DNA of 64,000 bases from JAIROC01 sp031553535 (GCA_031553535.1 JAVBLM010000024.1:61561-125560); one strand, 5' to 3'. Counted from the first letter of the stretch, positions 9,210 through 18,001 are shown. Notes: generated by a model from the letters alone, not told the origin. Translations and numbers: made by a program.

Positions 9210-10697
9210 TTAATGTTTAAAATGTCTTACTCCGGTAAATACCATAGATAGGCCTGCTTTATCACATGCATCTATTGAATCCTGATCCCTTACCGACCCT
9301 CCCGGTTGTATAATGGATACAATACCTTCCTTTGCCGCAATTTCCACACAATCACTGAACGGAAAAAAAGCATCGGATGCCATTACTGCCCCATGCAAAT
9401 TCATATTGAAATGTTTCGCTTTAGCTATCGCATGATTCAGTGCATCTACACGGGATGTCTGTCCCATCCCTGAGGCCAAAAGCTGTTTGTTCTTTACAAG
9501 AACAATGGCGTTGGATTTGGTATGTTTCACCAATTTGTTCGCATAAAAAAGATCTTCCAATTGTTCTTGCGTAGGACGTTGCCTTGTAGGATATTCCAAT
9601 AACTCCATACTCTCGATACTTGTATCTCTTTCCTGCTCGATTATGCCTGTCAATAAACTACGAAATTGAACTTTAGGAAGATTAAATTCCTTTTGCTTCA
9701 AAATAATCCGATTCTTCTTGGACTTTAATAGTCCCAATGCATCCGGTTCGTAATCCGGTGCTATCAATATCTCAAAAAACAGTTTATTTATTTCTTCTGC
9801 CGTTTGTTTATCTATCTTTCCATTGCAAATAAGTACTCCACCGTATGCCGATATGGGATCTCCCGCCAATGCATCTTTCCATGCATCCAAGAGACTATTC
9901 CTCATTGCCGCACCACAGGCATTGTTATGTTTGATAATGGCAAAAGTATATTTATCAAAATCATTAATCAAAGAAACAGCCGCATCTATATCCAGCAGAT
10001 TATTATAGGATATTTCTTTTCCGTTCAACTGATCGAAGTATTCTTTTATGTTTCCATGGTAAACCGCTTTTTGATGCGGATTTTCGCCATAGCGGAGATG
10101 TGTTTCCCCTGCAAACCAGTTCGAAATAGCAGTATCGTAATGAGAAGAAACTTTGAAACAATAAGACGCAAACTGCCTTCTTTGCTCTAAAGATGTCGTC
10201 CCTTTTCCGGATTGTAATATGTCAATAATATCCTGGTAATAATCACGGGAAGGAACACATATAACATCTTCGAAATTTTTAGCAGCACCCCGTATCAAAG
10301 AAATTCCTCCTATATCTATTTTTTCTATAATTTCAGCTTCATTATCTGTCTGCTTAAGTGTATCTTCAAAGGGATATAAATCTACAATAATCAAATCTAT
10401 CGGAGGAATATTATATTGTTCTGCCTGTTCGATATCTTTTTGATTTTCCCGTCTATACAAAATCCCTCCCATTACCATAGGATGGAGCGTCTTTACTCTT
10501 CCTCCAAAAATAGACGGATAACCCGTAAGGCTTTCGATAGTAATTGCGGGAATTCTTATTTCCTGAAGATAATCGTATGTCCCTCCCGTAGAAAAAATAT
10601 TGATGTTAAGTTTATGCAATTCTTTTGCAATTATATCTAATTTTTCCTTATTGAAAACAGTAATTAGAGCATTTCGTATTTTTTTCATATACAACAT
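9210..10697 (-). CDS. purH: Bifunctional AICAR transformylase / IMP cyclohydrolase
   Basis: The 495-residue protein carries an N-terminal MGS-like IMP cyclohydrolase domain (KIRNALITVFNKEKLD, FSTGGTYDYL, GGRVKTLHPMVMGGIL) and a C-terminal AICARFT domain with KHNNACGAA near residue 258. SDAFFPFSDCVEIAAKEG and the terminal FTGVRHFKH follow. It catalyses the last two steps of purine synthesis. The open frame begins MLYMKK; the second methionine at 10688 fits family N-termini as well and could be the true start. A -7 element lies at 10745-10752. Length is close to the usual 505-520 residues. Confidence 0.95.
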   Translation of the reverse strand: MLYMKKIRNALITVFNKEKLDIIAKELHKLNINIFSTGGTYDYLQEIRIPAITIESLTGYPSIFGGRVKTLHPMVMGGILYRRENQKDIEQAEQYNIPPIDLIIVDLYPFEDTLKQTDNEAEIIEKIDIGGISLIRGAAKNFEDVICVPSRDYYQDIIDILQSGKGTTSLEQRRQFASYCFKVSSHYDTAISNWFAGETHLRYGENPHQKAVYHGNIKEYFDQLNGKEISYNNLLDIDAAVSLINDFDKYTFAIIKHNNACGAAMRNSLLDAWKDALAGDPISAYGGVLICNGKIDKQTAEEINKLFFEILIAPDYEPDALGLLKSKKNRIILKQKEFNLPKVQFRSLLTGIIEQERDTSIESMELLEYPTRQRPTQEQLEDLFYANKLVKHTKSNAIVLVKNKQLLASGMGQTSRVDALNHAIAKAKHFNMNLHGAVMASDAFFPFSDCVEIAAKEGIVSIIQPGGSVRDQDSIDACDKAGLSMVFTGVRHFKH

Positions 10698-10744
10698 TTA
10701 TATGGTAAGAAATATATTAAAACAATGATCCAGAATGGTAATTG

Positions 10745-10752
10745 CAAAATTA
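10745..10752 (-). promoter_or_regulatory. Candidate -7 element for purH-mreB
   Basis: The minus strand reads TAATTTTG, matching TAnnTTTG, about 48 bases upstream of the purH start. Beyond it, 10760-11081 is AT-rich and shows no gene. Confidence 0.5.
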
Positions 10753-11081
10753 CATCATTTTTTTATAATAAAAGTAATTCTTCCCAAAAAGTTACAAATT
10801 CAGATAATTCACCAACTTTTAATATTAGAAAGCAACCGAATTTATTTGAAATAGAAGATCATAAATAACGTGAGTCTGGGATTTATATATCATTTTGTCA
10901 ATGATTTATCGAGTTTTAATGCCGGTAAAAGTCACAAACAAATGTAGAATCCCGTTATATGAAAATAAAATAAAGTTCCCAGATATAATAAGAGTATCGA
11001 ATAAAGTAAGATAATCTATTCTTGGGGACTGTTTGATATACAGATTGCAAGAATACTATTTTTTCCTTCTTATCTATCCTT

Positions 11082-11471
11082 CTATTTTCTTATTACCCTG
11101 AAAATTTTACAAATTTCGCAGGAAAAAGAAAACATTTTACCATTTGGTTTAGCCGTTTCACGAAAGTCTGAAAGTATTTTCGCATTTGCTTTGACACTTT
11201 CAGCAAGGTCTGAAAGTACTTTTCCATTTACTTTGGCGTTTTCAGCAAGGTCTGAAAGCATTTTCGCATTTGCTTTGACACTTTCAGCAAGGTCTGAAAG
11301 TACTTTTCCATTTGCTTTGGCGTTTTCAGCAAGGTCTGAAAGCATTTTTACATTTGATTTGACACTTTCAGCAAGGTCTGAAAGTACTTTTCTATTTGCT
11401 TTGGCGTTTTCAGCAAGGTCTGAAAATATTTTACATTTTCGTTTGGACGCTTCGGGAAAACCTGAATGCAT
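11082..11471 (-). CDS. Small repetitive protein of 14-residue repeats (doubtful coding)
   Basis: The 129-residue frame consists of seven 14-residue repeats alternating between SDLAENAKANGKVL and SDLAESVKANAKML forms, flanked by short unique ends. Hydrophobic and small residues are spaced so that an amphipathic helix or coiled coil is plausible. No signal peptide, catalytic residue or known domain is visible. The opposite strand is also open over 99 residues (11191-11490), so the coding strand is not settled by the frame alone. The minus reading is preferred for its helix-friendly composition. The flanks (10.75-11.08 and 11.47-11.77 kb) show no other gene. Confidence 0.4.
   Translation of the reverse strand: MHSGFPEASKRKCKIFSDLAENAKANRKVLSDLAESVKSNVKMLSDLAENAKANGKVLSDLAESVKANAKMLSDLAENAKVNGKVLSDLAESVKANAKILSDFRETAKPNGKMFSFSCEICKIFRVIRK
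11154..11440. repeat. 42-bp tandem repeat, seven units, with 84-bp higher-order alternation
   Basis: The word TCTGAAA recurs at 11167, 11209, 11251, 11293, 11335, 11377 and 11419, exactly 42 bases apart. Alternate units share TTTGACACTTTCAG or TTTGGCGTTTTCAG, so the array has an 84-bp super-period, which suggests growth by duplication of unit pairs. Confidence 0.95.
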
Positions 11472-11770
11472 TATATACTACTATCTTTAAATCTTAGTAT
11501 AAGTTATGAATGATTTTTCCGGAGAGGTTTATTATTTATAAGGCTTGCATATAGACACCTATCAAACAAGCAGGCGGACATTTGTGGAAGGCATGCTAAG
11601 CAGATATTATTCACATTGGAAAAAGTTTCAATTTACATCCCGAACTCACGTTAAATAATAAAAAAAGCCGGAATAACAAGATGTAGCTTCTATATTTATT
11701 CCCGAAAACAATACGAAACACATCAACATATCTATCAACCTGCGAAAAAAGCAAACAGACTTAACCGATT

Positions 11771-12145
11771 TTAATCCTGGTTGAATTTATATTCTTTTTC
11801 TCTTAGATATACTCTACTGCCATCATCCGTTAGTTTTGTAACCGCATATACAAAAGAGACCTTGCCTTGTATCTGAAGAGCTAATTCATTCTCATTTATT
11901 TTTGCTACATGCTCTTCATAAGAAGCAATTGCCTGTTCATCTAACTTTGATTCGGATTTATCAGTAAATAAGTATTGTTCAACAATTGCATCTTTTTCCG
12001 TGAAATATTCATTGATCGTATACAAATCGGTAGGACCTCCGCTATATTTATAAATTCCATAGCTGTAATATTGTTCTTCTTTCTTACATCCGATTGCTAA
12101 AAACAATACTGTAATTAATAAAAATAATAAACTTTTCTTTCCCAT
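11771..12145 (-). CDS. Small lipoprotein of unknown function
   Basis: The frame is open from 12190, but the start chosen is the ATG at 12145. It places MGKKSLLFLLITVLFLAIGC as a normal lipoprotein signal with lipobox LAIGC. The remaining roughly 105 residues (Tyr-rich start, YSYGIYKYSGGPTDLYTINEYF) have no recognised domain. A -7 element at 12208-12215 fits this start with a leader of roughly 55 bases. It is probably anchored in the envelope. Confidence 0.7.
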   Translation of the reverse strand: MGKKSLLFLLITVLFLAIGCKKEEQYYSYGIYKYSGGPTDLYTINEYFTEKDAIVEQYLFTDKSESKLDEQAIASYEEHVAKINENELALQIQGKVSFVYAVTKLTDDGSRVYLREKEYKFNQD

Positions 12146-12207
12146 TCCCCGTCTATTTAAATTCGATTTAATGTTATAAATTCTATTCAAAGGTTATTTC
12201 CAGAATG

Positions 12208-12215
12208 CAAAGATA
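12208..12215 (-). promoter_or_regulatory. Candidate -7 element for the small lipoprotein
   Basis: The minus strand reads TATCTTTG, matching TAnnTTTG, just downstream of the stop of the cold-shock-domain gene. Confidence 0.5.
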
Positions 12216-12247
12216 TTAAAAACAATTTTACCTGAGTGCCTTAACAA

Positions 12248-12691
12248 TTACTTGTCTATCTTTATATTTACAGCATTCATTCCTTTGGATCCTCGTTCGA
12301 GTTCGAAAAAAACAATATTACCTTCTTTAATCTTATCCTGACAATTGCTTATATGGAAAAAATATTTCTCCACACTATTTAAATCCTTCACAAATCCATA
12401 ACCTTTGGATTCATTAAAATGTTCTATTCGTCCTTTTAGTGTCGAACTTTCCGCTATTTTTTCTTTAGATGGAGTAGATATCATAATATCTTCAATATCA
12501 ATTTCTGTTTTTTCTTCCATATCAGGAGGAGTAGTTATTATAAGGCCATTTTCATCAACATACGCAATCATATCATCAAATCCTTTTCCTTTATCTGATT
12601 TTCGAAGTTCTTTTCTTTTTTGTTTTTCTAACCGTTTGGATTGTTTCTTTTTTTCGTTATCTCGTTTTGTTGATGAAATTGGTTTTGCCAT
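12248..12691 (-). CDS. Cold-shock-domain protein with basic N-terminal extension
   Basis: The 147-residue protein has a Lys/Arg-rich N-terminus (KRDNEKKKQSKRLEKQKRKELRKSDKGKGF) and an acidic linker. The C-terminal cold-shock domain at about residues 83-147 includes the RNP1-like KGYGFVKD and RNP2-like KYFFHISN. Such proteins bind single-stranded nucleic acid and act as RNA chaperones. It lies downstream of the RRM gene on the same strand but is separated from it by a terminator, so the two nucleic-acid-binding genes are neighbours and not clearly co-transcribed. Confidence 0.9.
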   Translation of the reverse strand: MAKPISSTKRDNEKKKQSKRLEKQKRKELRKSDKGKGFDDMIAYVDENGLIITTPPDMEEKTEIDIEDIMISTPSKEKIAESSTLKGRIEHFNESKGYGFVKDLNSVEKYFFHISNCQDKIKEGNIVFFELERGSKGMNAVNIKIDK

Positions 12692-12761
12692 CTTTTATAT
12701 TTTAAATTTATATTTATAACCAAGTGTGCCTGAAACGGCAGATTTTATTGCTTAACAAAAA

Positions 12762-12806
12762 AACAGATAGTAAAGGAAAACGATGTGTTTTTCTTTACTA
12801 TCTGTT
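12762..12806 (-). terminator. Terminator after the RRM gene
   Basis: AACAGATAGTAAAGGAAAA pairs with TTTTCTTTACTATCTGTT with a one-base bulge. In the minus direction it is followed by a T run (complement of 12755-12761). Confidence 0.8.
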
Positions 12807-12866
12807 ATTTAGTTTACAAATAGGATACTTTATCGAATTTACTATTACTAAAATAAATTCTCCTTC

Positions 12867-13175
12867 TTAGTATCTTCTTGAATTGTAACCACCACCGCCA
12901 CCTCTGCGATTGTTATTAAAATCCCTTTTTTCGGTTCTGGGTTTCGCTACAGTAACATTGATAACTTTTCCGTCAAATTCTACTTCGTTTAAACTATCAA
13001 TTGCTTTCTGTGCTTCAGCATCGTTAGGCATTTCTACAAATCCAAATCCTCTGGATCTTCCGGTTTCTCTGTCGGTAATAACTTTCGCTGAGGATATTTC
13101 CCCATATTCCGCGAATAAATTTTTTAAGTCAGCGTCGTTTACGCTATAGCTTAAATTTGAAATGTAAATGTTCAT
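12867..13175 (-). CDS. RRM-type RNA-binding protein
   Basis: The 102-residue protein is a single RNA recognition motif with RNP2 IYISNLSY at residues 3-10 and RNP1 RGFGFVEM around residues 43-50. A Gly/Arg/Asn-rich tail (RRGGGGGYNSRRY) follows. It is the typical short glycine-rich RNA-binding protein of Bacteroidota and probably acts as an RNA chaperone. A TAnnTTTG element lies at 13291-13298, giving a leader of roughly 110 bases. Confidence 0.95.
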   Translation of the reverse strand: MNIYISNLSYSVNDADLKNLFAEYGEISSAKVITDRETGRSRGFGFVEMPNDAEAQKAIDSLNEVEFDGKVINVTVAKPRTEKRDFNNNRRGGGGGYNSRRY

Positions 13176-13290
13176 TTAAAAAAATTTTATGTAAATAAAT
13201 TATAGGATTGAGGGGAATAATTAAAGAGAGCTTCTTTAGATGATTAATACAAAAAGGCGGAACAATAAAAATTCTGAACTCAATCAAGCG

Positions 13291-13298
13291 CAAAGATA
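13291..13298 (-). promoter_or_regulatory. Candidate -7 element for the RRM gene
   Basis: The minus strand reads TATCTTTG, matching TAnnTTTG. The leader from here to 13175 is about 110 bases, as is often seen for cold-inducible RNA-binding genes. Confidence 0.5.
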
Positions 13299-13349
13299 AC
13301 ACAAATAACAACATAATGCTCAATTTCTGAAAAATAAATAAATTCAGTC

Positions 13350-13900
13350 TCAATGGTGATGTTCTCCCTCCATTGCCTTTGTTTGCGTTTTGTGTATGGT
13401 TCCATGCGGATGCTCTACAGGAGCATAGATAGAATACAATTTCAAAGGCTTATCTCTTACATTGATAATATTGTACCATTTACCGGTAGGAACAAGTATA
13501 ACAAAATCCGCACCGGCCAATTGTTCAAAGCCTAAAGACTCTTTGTTGTTTTCCATTAAAACTTTTGCCTGGCCTTCTTCTACCCTTAAAAACTAATCCA
13601 ATTCGAAATGTTTCCTCAGACCAGCATCAACCCCTACCGGAATAAACATTAATGTTACCTGAAGGTGATTTCCAGTCCATAAAGCTCTTCTGAAATAACT
13701 ATTCACAGAAATATAGGTTTCAATATCTAATAAGGTAGGTTGAGGTTCATAATCTTTGAACAAGACTTCCTCTTTAATAATATTGTTTTGATGTGTATTC
13801 TGATCGGAAAAAGTATTTTCTTTCCGATTCTGATTGTAGGAACTATAACTAATCCTAATATACCAAAGGTGAATAACAATAAAATAGATTTTATTTTCAT
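13350..13900 (-). pseudogene. Broken secreted cupin-domain protein
   Basis: Only the last 68 codons (13350-13556, MENNKESLGFEQLAG to EHHH) form a clean frame. Reading upstream in that frame gives a coherent cupin: ETYISVNSYFRRALWTGNHL, then QVTLMFIPVGVDAGLRKHFE, then LD-stop-FLRVEEGQAKVL. The stop is a TAG at 13593-13595 where CAG (Gln) is expected in the family pattern DQFLR. Further upstream, an ATG at 13900 begins a signal peptide (MKIKSILLLFTFGILGLVI) that sits in another frame, so a single-base frameshift near 13840 is also implied. The retained C-terminal motif KPLKLYSIYAPVEHPHGTIH is typical of small cupins. Translation of the 68-codon remnant is possible but it would lack half the barrel. 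A sequencing error is an alternative for either lesion. Confidence 0.75.
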
Positions 13901-14129
13901 TTTTTTTACATTTAAAGATTCATATTATTATGATAAAAAAAGATAAAAATATTGTTGTGCATCAATTTATTATAAAATGAATGGTATTTGCGTATGAACT
14001 TTTTGTTGTATTAACTACTCTTGTTTTTTTGCATAATTTAATTTTGTTAAACAATTATTAACTTAATTGCGTGCTATTATAAATACTGAAGAAAAAACAA
14101 TATATTAATACTAATAATTAAATAGCCTT

Positions 14130-14747
14130 ATGAAAAATAGAATTACTCTAACAGAAAAACAGATGCTACAAGACAGCCAAACACAGTGTACTATTATAGT
14201 TATCTATAATAATGAAAATACGATTTATGACGAGTTAACCAATGGGAATTATAATTTATATTTGTCCAATATAAAAACCAAAGGCAATAACTTATTTTTT
14301 AGGAATATTTATAAAATAAGTAAAATAATTCCTATGCAAAAACAACTTGATAAAAATGATTTACTTTTCATTTCTAAGTCCATTTCAGATAAAATGGAAA
14401 AGAAAGATGAAAAAGAAGATTATGTAAATAAAAGTAAAATTTCCAATATTACAGACGGATATGCGTTAGATTATAATAACAAGTTGTTATTTATCGATAA
14501 TAATATAATACAACTTACATTAAAAGAAACCAAATTGTTAAGCCTTTTATGTGAAAAAAAAGGGGAAGTAATAACAAGAAATTATATTTTAAATACAATA
14601 TGGGGAACTAATAATTATTACACTTCACGAAGTTTAGACGTATATATTAACCGGTTACGTAAAATATTTAAAAAAGATCCTAATATATATATACACAATA
14701 TCCATAGTGTCGGGTATAAACTGGAGATAAAAGATGAAAAATCGTAA
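14130..14747 (+). CDS. OmpR/PhoB-type winged-helix regulator without a receiver domain
   Basis: Residues about 125-203 form a Trans_reg_C winged helix: LTLKETKLLSLLCEKKGEV, then RNYILNTIWGTNNYYTSRSL, then DVYINRLRKIFKKDP, then IHNIHSVGYKLEI. The N-terminal 120 residues do not show the Asp/Lys phospho-acceptor pattern of a receiver and are Lys- and Asn-rich. It is therefore an atypical DNA-binding protein and not a normal two-component regulator. The next gene starts 6 bases later, which implies co-transcription with a membrane AraC-type regulator. No kinase is nearby. The upstream gap 13901-14129 is very AT-rich with no gene. Confidence 0.85.
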   Translation: MKNRITLTEKQMLQDSQTQCTIIVIYNNENTIYDELTNGNYNLYLSNIKTKGNNLFFRNIYKISKIIPMQKQLDKNDLLFISKSISDKMEKKDEKEDYVNKSKISNITDGYALDYNNKLLFIDNNIIQLTLKETKLLSLLCEKKGEVITRNYILNTIWGTNNYYTSRSLDVYINRLRKIFKKDPNIYIHNIHSVGYKLEIKDEKS

Positions 14748-14753
14748 ACCAAA

Positions 14754-15857
14754 ATGTTCTTAAATAATCCGTATATTTTATTTTCCTGGGGTGCTTTTGT
14801 CAGCATCTGTTTCGGATTCGGATTATGTTTTTTATTATTATTTATCCCAGAAACTAAAATGTTAGCCAGTTACCGTGTTTCCCGCAAAGTAATGGGTAGT
14901 GCGTATATATTTATGGGACTGGTTAATCTTATCGCATTTTTCTTGCGCGATATGGCAAACGATTTGCGACTGATACAAAGTATCAATCTGATCCTTGCTT
15001 CTTCTCAGACATTTTTCTTTACTTATACATTGATAATCCTTCTTAATGTGAAATTTCTTACTTTGCGCAAGGTTTACATGGAAATAATTCCCATCACTTT
15101 TCTAAGCATTCTTATGTCAATTGCATTATTCGGAAATAAAAATATCCATTATATAACTGTATTTCATATCTTTCTTATATATTGCATTTTCCTCTTGATC
15201 CGTTATAGCATATTATTTTTTTGTAATTACCGAAAATATAAACAAAAAATGAATAACTATTTTTCCGGTAATGAAACCCGTCTTTTGTATTGGGTAACAA
15301 TTTCCTTTTGTATCACATTAATTTTGGAAATTCTTTTATTGGCTCCCACTCTTTTTCTTTCCAAAACAATGCATTTACTGACATTAATCTTGTACATTTG
15401 CTTTTACCTTTATTTCGGAATCCGATTTATTAATTATGCATTCATTTTCCGTGAAATAGAATATGCCATCGCAATTAAAGACCAAATTAAGCCAAGCTCC
15501 ATTCCATATGGAGAAATTGAGACCGCCATTGTTCAATGGCTACCTAAAAAACAGTTTTTAGAACAAGGTGTTAATATTAAACAAGTTGCATTACAAATCG
15601 GGACAAATCGCACCTATTTATCACTATACATTAATGAGCACGAAAAGAAAACATTCAAGGAATGGATTAGTTACTTACGAATGCAAGAAGCAAAGCGCTT
15701 GTTCCTGGAACTTCCAGATCTTCCCGTAGGAGAAGTCGGCAATTTGGTTGGCATTCCGGACAAAAGCAACTTCGGACGCCAATTTTCCAGACAAACCGGT
15801 AAAACTCCCCAGACATGGAAAAAGCAAATGATAAAAAAACAGAAAGAAGTTTCCTGA
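14754..15857 (+). CDS. Membrane-bound AraC-family regulator (seven hydrophobic segments plus HTH)
   Basis: Residues about 8-225 hold six to seven hydrophobic segments (WGAFVSICFGFGLCFLLLFI, then AYIFMGLVNLIAFFL, then ILLLAPTLFLS and others). Residues about 255-365 are a cytoplasmic AraC HTH: GVNIKQVALQIGTNRTYLSL, then YINEHEKKTFKEWISYLRMQ, then GNLVGIPDKSNFGRQFSRQT. This architecture suggests a sensor-regulator that couples an envelope or small-molecule signal directly to transcription; the ligand is unknown. It is co-transcribed with the winged-helix gene just upstream. Confidence 0.88.
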   Translation: MFLNNPYILFSWGAFVSICFGFGLCFLLLFIPETKMLASYRVSRKVMGSAYIFMGLVNLIAFFLRDMANDLRLIQSINLILASSQTFFFTYTLIILLNVKFLTLRKVYMEIIPITFLSILMSIALFGNKNIHYITVFHIFLIYCIFLLIRYSILFFCNYRKYKQKMNNYFSGNETRLLYWVTISFCITLILEILLLAPTLFLSKTMHLLTLILYICFYLYFGIRFINYAFIFREIEYAIAIKDQIKPSSIPYGEIETAIVQWLPKKQFLEQGVNIKQVALQIGTNRTYLSLYINEHEKKTFKEWISYLRMQEAKRLFLELPDLPVGEVGNLVGIPDKSNFGRQFSRQTGKTPQTWKKQMIKKQKEVS

Positions 15858-16018
15858 TTCATTTGCTTTACATCCAAAATAATCAAAAGATTATGAATAG
15901 ATTATAAACAGTCTGGTCTCTACGTTCACTTTTTTTGTTGATATAAATACCTCTATTTTTCGTTAAGACATCTCTTTGCATACGTTTTTAAAAGATTCGT
16001 AAGACAATGCTTTTATTT

Positions 16019-16061
16019 TATTGGAAGAGCGGGATAGCATAAGCAACTTGCTCTTCCAATA
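16019..16061. terminator. Perfect 12-bp hairpin after the AraC-type gene
   Basis: TATTGGAAGAGC at 16019-16030 is exactly inverted as GCTCTTCCAATA at 16050-16061 around a 19-base loop. No clear T-tract follows, so a role as terminator or as a remnant of a mobile-element end is uncertain. Confidence 0.45.
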
Positions 16062-16434
16062 AAGAAATATGAAACGAAATCTGTCAATGTAACATTTTTT
16101 TCATTATTTGGAGGTCAGCTTTTTGTTGGCCTCGTTTTTCGAAAACTCATTAACGCTTGCAGAATTCTTTCATAACTTTGGAAAACTTTCATACAAGAGC
16201 GAGTATGCCCTTGCTAGGATTGGGGAACACAATGAATCACCTTTTGGCGAAACATCCGCGTAGATAAATAAATATTATTAAAAAACAACAGAAATGATAT
16301 AAGCAAATCCATGTCGGTCTAATATCATCTACTCTATCTCTCCTTAGCATCCTTTAGATGTATGCCAATACCAATTTCTGATTTATGAAGAAAACTTTAG
16401 ATGTATACACTATTACAATAAGAAAAACGTTTCC
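16062..16434. other. Unassigned intergenic stretch
   Basis: No full gene is seen. One plus-strand frame from about 16106 to 16264 is open and reads, in part, FFENSLTLAEFFHNFGKLSY ending GEHNESPFGETSA before a TAG. It has no start codon or recognised domain. It might be the remnant of a coding region or an accidental open stretch. Confidence 0.4.
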
Positions 16435-17094
16435 ATGAAAACATCTAATATAAGAAATACATTGATGAAGAAGTTCAAATATATTATTTTCATTTTCTCT
16501 CTTATTACATTAGGAGTTTTTACTATTGCTATGCATTATAAAGGAAACTTTTCGGAAAAAGAAATTCATATAAAAGTGGAGCAACTTTCATTGAAAGGTG
16601 ATACTGCTTTTGCTTTTTGTAAGGCTAATCAAATGAATACGGATTTTTGTTTTTTAGTGGATATGGGCATTCATTCAGGAAAATACCGTTTTTTTGTCTG
16701 GAGTTTCAGCAAAGATACGATTATAGCAGAAAGCTTGTGCGCACATGGTAGTGGAGGAAAAAGCACAAAAGATAAACCCGAATTTAGTAATGTGCCCGGT
16801 AGTTTATGCACCTCCTTAGGAAAATATAAAGTGGGAGCACGCTCCTATAGCAAATGGGGGATCAATATTCATTATAAACTCCATGGATTGGAAAAAACCA
16901 ATGATAAAGCGTTTGAGAGAATTGTAGTTTTACACTCTTACGATCCTATTTGCCAAAAAGAAATATATCCATTGCACTTGCCATTGGGCTACAGCCAAGG
17001 TTGTCCTGTTATCTGTAATGAATTGATGAAAGAAATAGATGAGATGTTGAAAAACCAAAAACAACCAACTCTTTTATGGATTTACGAAAAATGA
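16435..17094 (+). CDS. L,D-transpeptidase-like (murein catalytic domain) protein
   Basis: The 219-residue protein has an N-terminal membrane anchor or signal (KYIIFIFSLITLGVFTIAM) and a YkuD_2-like domain. Marks include CFLVDMGIHSGKYRFFVWSF, a central AHGSGG, GSLCTSLGKYKVG, and the catalytic-looking LGYSQGCPVICNEL near residue 190 with its cysteine. An upstream histidine lies in VVLHSYDP. Family members are thought to form or edit 3-3 peptidoglycan cross-links in the periplasm. An internal ATG at 16465 (MKKFKY) is an equally plausible start and gives a more typical signal length. It stands alone on this strand, convergent with a lipoprotein gene. Confidence 0.8.
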   Translation: MKTSNIRNTLMKKFKYIIFIFSLITLGVFTIAMHYKGNFSEKEIHIKVEQLSLKGDTAFAFCKANQMNTDFCFLVDMGIHSGKYRFFVWSFSKDTIIAESLCAHGSGGKSTKDKPEFSNVPGSLCTSLGKYKVGARSYSKWGINIHYKLHGLEKTNDKAFERIVVLHSYDPICQKEIYPLHLPLGYSQGCPVICNELMKEIDEMLKNQKQPTLLWIYEK

Positions 17095-17145
17095 TAGATA
17101 TCTTATAAGTTTCGTATAATCAAACTAAAAAAATCAATGATTATA

Positions 17146-17598
17146 TTATTGTTTGATAAAAATAATAGGTTCGAGAATACCCCAATCTTCAAATATTCCT
17201 CCTACAAATGTGATGCTCGTCATTTCTTTATCAATACTACCTATCCAGGTATTGTTACCTTCAACAAATGTAATCTTATTTTTGTCACAAGTGTAAGTCA
17301 TTGTATAGAAATCGCTTTCTATGCCTTTCTCTACCCCACCTTCACCTGTTAAAATATAATTTAGCTTCAAATAGACATCTATCGAATTGTCCATAAATGC
17401 AAGAGTAATATTAAATTTGTGTTCTACTGTATAATCTTCAGATGAACGGACTATATCATCATAAGTTCCTACCCAAATTGTTCCATCCAATTTTTTCTCT
17501 TTGCTACAAGAACTAAAGAACATTACAAAAAACCCTAAGCAGCATGTTAATAATACTCTTAATGTTATTGTTTTGAAATTTGGAATAATTTTCTTCAT
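17146..17598 (-). CDS. Putative lipoprotein of unknown function
   Basis: The 150-residue protein has a lipoprotein signal ending in FFSSC (Cys about residue 31). A small beta-rich domain follows (GTIWVGTYDDIV, FNITLAFMDNSIDVYLKLNY, NTWIGSIDKEMTSITFVGGI). The pattern recalls lipocalin-like or DUF-type small lipoproteins of Bacteroidota, but no family can be named. It is convergent with the transpeptidase-like gene. Confidence 0.7.
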   Translation of the reverse strand: MKKIIPNFKTITLRVLLTCCLGFFVMFFSSCSKEKKLDGTIWVGTYDDIVRSSEDYTVEHKFNITLAFMDNSIDVYLKLNYILTGEGGVEKGIESDFYTMTYTCDKNKITFVEGNNTWIGSIDKEMTSITFVGGIFEDWGILEPIIFIKQ

Positions 17599-17773
17599 TA
17601 CTTTTTGTTTAACGTCTACTCCTTCAAATAGACAGAAATTATTATTTTTATAAATGAAAAAACCTTTTGCAAAGAAATATCTTAATGATTTATTAATTAG
17701 ATTTTTTAAAAGCCAATTCTTCTACAAAACAGTATCTGAAAAATCTATTGATATGTAGACAAAATGGATACAG

Positions 17774-18001
17774 TTAGTCATTCCTGTGACTGTCAAAGAT
17801 ACCGGAATAATGTAAAAAGAAATTGTAATCCAAGATAATAGAGATTTTCAATAACAATTCGCTGTCAATGTGCTTCTTTTGGAAGATTTTGTAAACATTT
17901 GTACGGTCGCAATGCAGTTTACGGGCAAACCATGCAACAGTTCGTTCCTCTTCTTTCAGCTTATCGCGTATTAATGTGCCAATGTGTATTTGATCGTACA
18001 T
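17774..18001 (-). CDS. Small XRE-like helix-turn-helix protein
   Basis: The frame is open from 18088, but the start chosen is the ATG at 18001. The residues before it translate a structured leader, and the domain begins at MYDQIHIGTLIRDKLKE. The 75-residue product has the pattern of an HTH (RTVAWFARKLHCDRTNVYKIFQKKHIDSELL) followed by KISIILDYNFFLHYS. Similar short XRE-type proteins are common in Bacteroidota. It is probably a DNA-binding regulator of unknown target, preceded by a leader of about 245 bases with a long imperfect inverted repeat. Confidence 0.75.
   Translation of the reverse strand: MYDQIHIGTLIRDKLKEEERTVAWFARKLHCDRTNVYKIFQKKHIDSELLLKISIILDYNFFLHYSGIFDSHRND

Noticed and set aside
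11154..11440. CRISPR array
   Set aside because: Units are directly adjacent with no unique spacers of constant length and no cas genes are nearby; it is a tandem repeat.
13740..13946. 68-codon plus-strand ORF
   Set aside because: It is the antisense of the signal peptide and N-terminus of the broken cupin gene.
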